From positions 1-11,544 of the forward strand of contig JAEWPB010000135.1 of assembly GCA_023399465.1 (NCBI GenBank): a stretch of 11,544 nt of DNA, in the 5' to 3' direction. The position numbers and the translations under genes were made by a program. A model generated the notes under the pieces. The model worked only from the letters and a program-made list of their open reading frames with translations. It did no database searches and was not told the origin of the DNA. The stretch comes from Pseudomonadota bacterium. Its GTDB lineage: Bacteria > Pseudomonadota > Alphaproteobacteria > Rhizobiales > Rhizobiaceae. Positions 7,342 to 11,544 of the stretch are shown one piece after another; position 1 is the stretch's first letter; each line of letters opens with the position of its first letter.

Positions 7342-8106
7342 ATGAGCACAGACAAGACAATTCAATCTGCCGATTGCCCCGCCATCCTTATGCGCGATCT
7401 GAACAAATGGTACGGCCACTACCACGCGCTGCGCGACGTGAACCTGACCGTCGCCAAGGGCGAGCGCATCGTTGTGTGCGGCCCTTCCGGCTCCGGCAAG
7501 TCGACGACGATCCGCTGCATCAACCAGTTGGAGAAGCATGACAATGGCTCGATCGCCGTCAACGGCATCGAACTCGGTGGCAAGGGCCAGAGGCTGGACG
7601 CGATCCGCCGCGAGGTCGGCATGGTCTTTCAGCATTTCAACCTGTTTCCCCACCTGACCATCCTGGAAAACTGCGTCGTCGCGCCCATGACGGTGAGAAA
7701 GACCTCGCGTAAGGAGGCCGAGGATATCGCCCGCCACTACCTCGAGCGTGTGCGGATCGGTCACCTGGCCGATCGTTATCCCGCACAGCTTTCCGGCGGG
7801 CAGCAGCAGCGCGCCGCCATTTCGCGCTCGCTTTGCATGCAGCCGAAGGTGATGCTCTTCGACGAACCGACCTCGGCGCTCGATCCTGAAACGGTCGGCG
7901 AAGTTCTCGACACGATGATCTCGCTTGCCGAGGACGGCATGACGATGCTGGTCGTGACCCACGAAATGGGCTTTGCCCGCCGGGTGGCGGATCGGGTGAT
8001 CTTCATGGATCAAGGCGCGATCTGCGAAGAGGCGACGCCCGAGGCGTTCTTCGCAGCGCCGAAGACCGAGCGCGCCGCCGCTTTCCTCAGCCAGATCATG
8101 CACTGA
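7342..8106 (+). CDS. Polar amino acid ABC transporter ATP-binding protein (GlnQ/HisP family)
   Basis: A 254-residue single-domain ATPase that powers the importer from the cytoplasmic side. It shows Walker A GPSGSGKS (47-54), Q-loop Gln97 in FQHFNLFPH, signature LSGGQ (150-154), Walker B VMLFDE (170-175) with PTSALDPE, and the H-loop His207 in VTHEMGFA. Length and motifs match GlnQ/HisP/ArtP proteins. It begins 25 bases after the permease stop and is the last gene of the operon. A short five-pair stem (8112-8116 with 8123-8127) follows the stop but has no T-run. An IS remnant begins about 90 bases downstream, so the original 3' flank of the operon may have been altered. Confidence 0.95.
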   Translation: MSTDKTIQSADCPAILMRDLNKWYGHYHALRDVNLTVAKGERIVVCGPSGSGKSTTIRCINQLEKHDNGSIAVNGIELGGKGQRLDAIRREVGMVFQHFNLFPHLTILENCVVAPMTVRKTSRKEAEDIARHYLERVRIGHLADRYPAQLSGGQQQRAAISRSLCMQPKVMLFDEPTSALDPETVGEVLDTMISLAEDGMTMLVVTHEMGFARRVADRVIFMDQGAICEEATPEAFFAAPKTERAAAFLSQIMH

Positions 8107-8196
8107 GCGCAAGTGGGCTCAGCCACTCGAACCGCGACCTGCTGCGGTTACGAACAGTGGCAGATCGGGCCCGCTCGGCGGCGAAATTCAGATGAC

Positions 8197-8620
8197 GGTT
8201 TAGCCCAGTGGCGCAGCGTCTCCGACCAGATCAGGCCCAAGGTGCCCAAGCTCGCCAGTCTCGCCGAAGAGGACGTGCTCGCCTATATGACCTTTCCCCG
8301 ACAACGTTGGACCAAGCTTCATTCCACAACCCGATCGAGCGCTTCAATGGGATATCAAGCGGCGCACCGAGATCGTCGGCATCGTCCCCAACGACGACGC
8401 CATGGTCCGTCTCGTCTGGGCATTGCTGCTCGAACAGAACGACGAGTGGACCGTTCAGCGCTACCGAATACTTGTCCCTGAGCCCATCGCTGCAATGAGC
8501 GATGATCCGCTTCATAAGCCTGCCCGCTGCGGCAAGCTTACCCACTCCCGGCTCCATCCGGAAAGCACGGCGATCGCTGAAGCTAAACCATGCCTGGGAC
8601 ACGATCAGCTCTTCTGCCTT
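8197..8620 (+). mobile_element. Remnant of an IS256-family insertion sequence (3' end only)
   Basis: This stretch holds the decayed tail of an IS256-type transposase plus probable right-end DNA up to about 8620 (the CTGAAGCTAAACCATG region). The larger 5' part of the element and its left inverted repeat are missing. I could not identify a terminal inverted repeat pair or target duplication, so the limits are approximate. It sits exactly between the amino acid uptake operon and the lipid cluster, and probably marks a past rearrangement. Confidence 0.65.
8203..8541 (+). pseudogene. IS256-family transposase, C-terminal fragment with at least three frameshifts
   Basis: Pieces of one transposase C-terminus lie in three frames. 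AQWRSVSDQIRPKVPKLA through TFPRQRWTKLHST reads from 8203. NPIERFNG continues one base out of phase from 8328. IKRRTEIVGIVPNDDAMV through LLEQNDEWTVQR and AAMSDDP continues after a second one-base loss near 8350. ISLPAAAS resumes after a gained base near 8512. Joined, the order matches the end of IS256 transposases, including the conserved NPIER and KRRTE-VG-FPN stretches. The DDE catalytic residues other than the last Glu lie in the missing part. The element cannot make an active transposase. Confidence 0.8.
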
Positions 8621-8679
8621 CGGTGGAATATTGCCCACCAATAACAAAGATCCGACAGCAGTCCTGATCCAGTGGTCAC

Positions 8680-8897
8680 TTCAAACCGTAAACGTTGGCA
8701 ATAAAACAACGGCGCTCGTCAAGCCCGAAGACCGCGGCAGATGGTGGATCGATGCCGACCGCCTCTGCCAACAATTCGAGACATGGTATGATGGCGAGCC
8801 AATGTGTTTCGAGCTTCATCGGCTTGACGCCAAACGCCTGCGCTGGATCCGGAACAATGGACAAACCGGGACTGCTCGCATCGGCCCCTCCCTGTAG
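8680..8897 (+). pseudogene. C-terminal fragment of a small unidentified protein
   Basis: The plus-strand frame ending with TAG at 8895-8897 reads like real protein from about 8680: GRWWIDADRLCQQF, then WYDGEPMCFELHR, then LRWIRNNGQTGTARIG. The spacing of Trp, two Cys and repeated aromatic residues recalls C-termini of small secreted rhizobial proteins of unknown function (a DUF995-like resemblance, from memory and uncertain). No start codon or ribosome site precedes it; the frame runs back into the IS remnant. The likeliest history is that the IS insertion or a later deletion removed its 5' part. Translation is doubtful. Confidence 0.45.
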
Positions 8898-9050
8898 TCG
8901 AATGGCGCTTCAATAATCGAAACACCGAATAGATTGCAAAACTCCACCAAGGCCGAAAACCACGCACTGCGGTCGAATTTGCATCGATCTTCAGAAATCC
9001 GAACAAGTCTCTCCGTCGTATAAACATCGACAGAACTTGCGGAGAACCAA
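8898..9050 (+). promoter_or_regulatory. Leader of the DUF3833 gene with a -10-like TATAAA
   Basis: TATAAA at 9019-9024 is a good -10 hexamer about 27 bases before the ATG at 9051, and GGAG (9041-9044) six bases before that ATG is a good ribosome site. No convincing -35 lies 16-18 bases upstream of the TATAAA. I looked for ECF-type motifs (GGAAC/CGTT or TGATC/TAAG spacing) and did not find a clean pair. The rest of the stretch shows nothing recognisable. Confidence 0.3.
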
Positions 9051-9557
9051 ATGCATGGATTTGCAGCATTCATACTGGCGATAACGATGAATTTCTCCTT
9101 CGTTTCCGCTGCCCTCGCAGCAAGCGACTTCACACTCGAAAGCTACTTCACAGGCAAGACCTCTGCCCAGGGCAGCTTCAGAGCGATTAATGGCGTCAAA
9201 CGCAGCTTTGTCGTCGACCTCACGGGCCGATGGGACGGCAAGACGCTGACGCTCAGCGAGGATTTTGTGTTCGATGACGGGACGCGCGACCGCAAAACCT
9301 GGCGCTTCGTCAAAACCGGTCCGAAGAGCTACAAGGGAACGCGAGAGGACGTGATCGGCGAAACGAGCGTCCGATTGAACGGCAATGTCGCCAGGTTCAG
9401 CTATCTTGTCTATCTCAATGGCGCGCAGAAAAAGAACAGGGTCCGGTTCCACGACACCATGACGCTCAAGCCGGACGGAATTCTGCTCAATACTGCGCTG
9501 GTGACAAAGTTTGGCTTGCCGGTTGCCTTGACCAAAATCGAGTTCAAACGGCGCTGA
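9051..9557 (+). CDS. Exported DUF3833 family protein
   Basis: A 168-residue protein with an N-terminal signal sequence (hydrophobic 4-22, likely cleavage after ALA at 23). The mature part starts FTLESYFTGKTSAQGSF and continues with LSEDFVFDDGTRDRKTWRF, YKGTREDVIGET and the closing KFGLPVALTKIEFKRR, the pattern of DUF3833. Many relatives are lipoproteins with a Cys after the signal; here none is seen, so it should be a soluble periplasmic protein. Its biochemical role is unknown. DUF3833 genes are commonly found with SDR, MFS_2 and Cfa-like genes, all represented here just downstream, which suggests a part in membrane-lipid modification. The start is set by GGAG six bases upstream of the ATG. 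The TGA is followed by the next start only 23 bases on. Confidence 0.8.
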   Translation: MHGFAAFILAITMNFSFVSAALAASDFTLESYFTGKTSAQGSFRAINGVKRSFVVDLTGRWDGKTLTLSEDFVFDDGTRDRKTWRFVKTGPKSYKGTREDVIGETSVRLNGNVARFSYLVYLNGAQKKNRVRFHDTMTLKPDGILLNTALVTKFGLPVALTKIEFKRR

Positions 9558-9580
9558 GCACTTACTGCGAAGGCTTCAGA

Positions 9581-9991
9581 ATGAATTGTTCGCCCGCGCA
9601 AAATCGCCCGGAAGCGCGGATTTGCGCTGCCTATGCGCTGCCTGCGCTTCCGCTAGCCGGCCTGGCGCTGCCGCTCTATGTGATCGTTCCGACCTTCTAT
9701 TCGGATGTGATCGGCTTGCAAATTGCAGCAGTGGGAGCCGTTCTCCTCTTGATCCGCATTCTCGATGCATTCACTGATCCGCTTTTCGGGTGGTTAGCTG
9801 ACAGCTTCCCGTATCCCGGCGGCTTTGAACCCACGGCGACCGTTGGTCCCGCAGCACTCGATGCTCTGTCCATCCTTTATGCCTGGCTTCCAATCCTGCC
9901 GAAGGTGATCGCAATAGGACAGATGTGGAATTTCCCGCTCGGAGAGGCCGAACAGCAGGAACTGCGGCGGCGCAAAATTGCGGATCGCTGA
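9581..9991 (+). pseudogene. MFS_2 (MelB-type) transporter with a large in-frame internal deletion
   Basis: The 136-codon frame joins the two ends of a transporter normally about 430-460 residues long. Residues 17-74 are the N-terminus of an MFS_2/GPH transporter, with TM1 (YALPALPLAGLALPLYVIV), TM2 and the family motif RILDAFTDPLFGWLAD holding its characteristic Asp residues. Residues from about 82 match the extreme C-terminus: AALDALSILYAWLPILPK (last TM) and MWNFPLGEAEQQELRRR. Around 300 residues, including most TM helices, are absent, with the join near 9803-9835. The frame is kept and GAAGG precedes the ATG by seven bases, so a three-helix peptide might still be made, but transport is very unlikely. 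In related clusters this transporter sits between DUF3833 and SDR genes, as here. Confidence 0.78.
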
Positions 9992-10085
9992 CCTCCCTCG
10001 GCCAGGTGAGAATATTGCGCGTTGTGAACCGAAGCTGACGAGACACCGTATTGAGGCAGAGATAAAGACAAATGTGAGGTTCAGC

Positions 10086-10874
10086 GTGAGCAGCAATGAC
10101 CATCCGCTCAGAGACGTTTCCGACAACAAAGTCGCGTGGGTGACCGGGGCAAGCTCCGGCATCGGCAGAGACCTTGTTCTCCGGCTCGCGCGCGACGGAT
10201 GGACAGTCGCGGCAAGCGCCCGCACTATGTCTTCCTTGCAGCAACTCGCTGCCATCATGCCGGATCGCATACACGCTTTCCCTGTCGATGTCACCGAAGG
10301 GCGCTCGGTAGCTGCAACGCTATCGTCTATCGAGGAGACAATTGGAGAGATTGGGCTCGCGGTGTTCGGGGCCGGCACCTATAGGCGCGAAACCGCCGAG
10401 GCGTTCGACGCAGCTGCGATCCGCGAAATGGTCGACTTGAACCTGATGGGCACGGTCAACTGCCTCGAATCCATCTTGCAACGAATGCTGCCTCGCGGAC
10501 GCGGCCATATTGCCGTCATGGCTTCGGTGTCCGGCTATACCGTCCTGCCGGGCGCTGCGGGGTACGGCGCGACGAAAGCTGCTCTGATCAACATGTGCGA
10601 GGCGCTCTATCCTGAGCTGAACGCCAAGGGTATCCGGCTCAGCCTCATAAACCCCGGTTTCGTTGACACGCCACTGACCCGAAGGAACGATTTTCCAATG
10701 CCTTTCCTGATCCCGGCGAGCGAGGCGGCAGAACATATCGTCAAGGGATTGCTTCGGAACAAATTCGAAATCGTGTTTCCTTGGAAGATGGCATTGTCAA
10801 TGAAGTTGCTGCGCGCGCTTCCCGCCCGCCTGCGCTTCCTCATCACGCGGCGAATGCTGCGCGATGAGGAATAG
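10086..10874 (+). CDS. Short-chain dehydrogenase/reductase (classical SDR)
   Basis: A 262-residue NAD(P)-dependent oxidoreductase of the classical SDR type, probably cytosolic or loosely membrane-associated. The cofactor motif is TGASSGIG (20-27), the acidic DVT (68-70) follows strand 3, and the catalytic set is Ser147, Tyr160 and Lys164 (YGATK). The usual NNAG motif reads VFGAG (93-97). The C-terminal third has basic and hydrophobic stretches (FPWKMALSMKLLRALPARLR) that could lie on a membrane. I chose GTG 10086 because GAGG (10076-10079) lies six bases before it; the frame is open back to a TTG at 9978, which overlaps the MFS remnant and adds non-SDR residues. It lies 94 bases behind that remnant and converges with the Cfa-like gene. 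A lipid substrate is inferred from context only. Confidence 0.9.
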   Translation: MSSNDHPLRDVSDNKVAWVTGASSGIGRDLVLRLARDGWTVAASARTMSSLQQLAAIMPDRIHAFPVDVTEGRSVAATLSSIEETIGEIGLAVFGAGTYRRETAEAFDAAAIREMVDLNLMGTVNCLESILQRMLPRGRGHIAVMASVSGYTVLPGAAGYGATKAALINMCEALYPELNAKGIRLSLINPGFVDTPLTRRNDFPMPFLIPASEAAEHIVKGLLRNKFEIVFPWKMALSMKLLRALPARLRFLITRRMLRDEE

Positions 10875-10902
10875 GTGCGTCAAGATCTTGCCGATTTGGC
10901 CA

Positions 10903-11544
10903 TCACTCTCGTTCGAGATGGAACTGCACGACGTCAATTGTTCCCGAACGGAAGCCTGCAGCGCAATAATGTAGATAATAAAGCCACATCCGGTAGAACC
11001 GCTCGTCGAAGCCGAGTGTCCTGATCGATTGCCAGTTTTCGACGAAGGCCTTTTCCCAGGCCAAGAGGGTTCGCTCATAGTCGACGCCAAAGCAGAAGCT
11101 GTCTGTCACCCGCAGGCAGCTTTCTTCCGACCTTTTCTGGAAGATGGTTTTCGACGGAAGCATCCCACCCGGAAAAATGTAACTTTGAATGAAGTCGGCG
11201 TTGTTACGGTACCGTTCGAACCGTTCCTCGGCGATCGCAATGGACTGCACGATGGCGCGGCCGCCGGGCACCAGCAGCCGGTGCAAGCCGTCGAAATATA
11301 CGGACCAGTTTTCCTCGCCGACGGCCTCGAACATCTCAATTGAAACGATCTTGGTGAACTGGCCCTGGCAGTCGCGGTAATCCTGCAGACGAATATCTGC
11401 ACGGTCCGAAAAACCGGCCGTTTCGAGCCTTTCTCGGGAAAAATGCGCCTGTTCGCGCGAGAGCGTCAGTCCGGTGACACGGCAGCCGGTGCGGCGGATC
11501 GCGTGTTCCATGAAACCGCCCCAGCCGCAACCGATCTCCAGGAC
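10903..11544 (-). CDS. Cyclopropane-fatty-acid-synthase-like SAM methyltransferase, C-terminal part
   Basis: The minus-strand frame runs off the right edge. The visible 213 residues begin VLEIGCGWGGF, the S-adenosylmethionine motif I with the Cys conserved in Cfa enzymes. Later Cfa-like stretches are IVSIEMFEAVGEENW, DFIQSYIFPGGMLPS and MWLYYLHYCAAGFR. Cfa enzymes transfer a methylene group to double bonds of membrane phospholipid acyl chains. Compared with E. coli Cfa (from memory), Glu239 and Tyr317 are kept, but the LLHTI segment holding bicarbonate-binding His266 reads IVQSI, so His is Gln (codon 11245-11247). Members of this subgroup may methylate rather than cyclopropanate; that is inference. 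The stop lies 28 bases from the SDR stop, so the two genes converge with no clear terminator between them. Confidence 0.9.
   Translation of the reverse strand, partial: VLEIGCGWGGFMEHAIRRTGCRVTGLTLSREQAHFSRERLETAGFSDRADIRLQDYRDCQGQFTKIVSIEMFEAVGEENWSVYFDGLHRLLVPGGRAIVQSIAIAEERFERYRNNADFIQSYIFPGGMLPSKTIFQKRSEESCLRVTDSFCFGVDYERTLLAWEKAFVENWQSIRTLGFDERFYRMWLYYLHYCAAGFRSGTIDVVQFHLERE

Noticed and set aside
6494..7345. A 283-codon plus-strand frame overlapping the permease in another phase.
   Set aside because: It reads out of phase with a clear membrane protein that has an EAA loop, and its own translation is Arg/Pro/His-rich.
7231..8112. A 293-codon minus-strand frame opposite the GlnQ-like ATPase.
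   Set aside because: The plus strand encodes all ABC ATPase motifs; the antisense frame has no recognisable domain.
8107..8196. Search for the left inverted repeat or target duplication of the IS, and for a terminator after the ATPase gene.
   Set aside because: Only short stems (8112-8127, 8130-8149) without T-runs were found and no repeat matching the right end could be recognised.
8676..9133. Several minus-strand frames of 62-116 codons across the fragment region.
   Set aside because: None looks protein-like; the plus-strand frame ending at 8897 has the better Trp/Cys/aromatic pattern.
10881..10890. CAAGATCTTG, a perfect ten-base palindrome between the converging SDR and Cfa-like genes.
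   Set aside because: It has no loop or T-run to act as a terminator and a ten-base palindrome is expected by chance at this scale.

Overview
The window looks like a piece of a GC-rich alphaproteobacterial chromosome or large replicon, most likely from the order Hyphomicrobiales (Rhizobium/Mesorhizobium/Ensifer-like). I infer this from gene families, codon use and layout: an acetamidase beside a fused peptide-ABC ATPase, a FadR-type GntR regulator beside a polar amino acid ABC operon, a decayed IS256-type transposase, and a DUF3833/MFS/SDR/Cfa-like lipid cluster. No RNA genes, CRISPR arrays or phage genes were seen.

Region 1 (1-2066, plus): the end of an acetamidase/formamidase gene overlaps (ATGA) a two-domain DppD-DppF-type ATPase. 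This looks like the tail of a peptide or amide uptake operon whose permeases would lie upstream, outside the window. About 280 bases with only weak hairpins follow.

Region 2 (2345-8106) is the most coherent unit. A class I/II aminotransferase (minus) diverges from a GntR/FCD regulator (plus). The regulator is followed by a probable operon: a kynureninase-like PLP fold-type I enzyme, a periplasmic family 3 binding protein, one permease and one ATPase. The two promoter regions each carry a perfect palindrome sharing the core TTTGATCAAA, the best candidate operator for the regulator. My reading is a regulated system that imports one amino acid-like compound and degrades or converts it with two different PLP enzymes. 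The substrate cannot be read from the sequence. A strong stem-loop follows the binding-protein gene and fits differential expression within the operon.

Region 3 (8107-9050) holds no intact gene. It contains the frameshifted 3' end of an IS256-family transposase, then a C-terminal fragment of a small protein whose front part is gone, then a leader for the next gene.

Region 4 (9051-11544): a secreted DUF3833 protein, an MFS_2 (MelB-type) transporter reduced by an in-frame internal deletion to 136 residues, an SDR oxidoreductase, and, converging on it, the C-terminal 213 residues of a cyclopropane-fatty-acid-synthase-like methyltransferase that runs off the window. These families recur together in proteobacterial membrane-lipid modification loci. 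Here the transporter is probably dead and the methyltransferase has Gln where E. coli Cfa has the bicarbonate-binding His.
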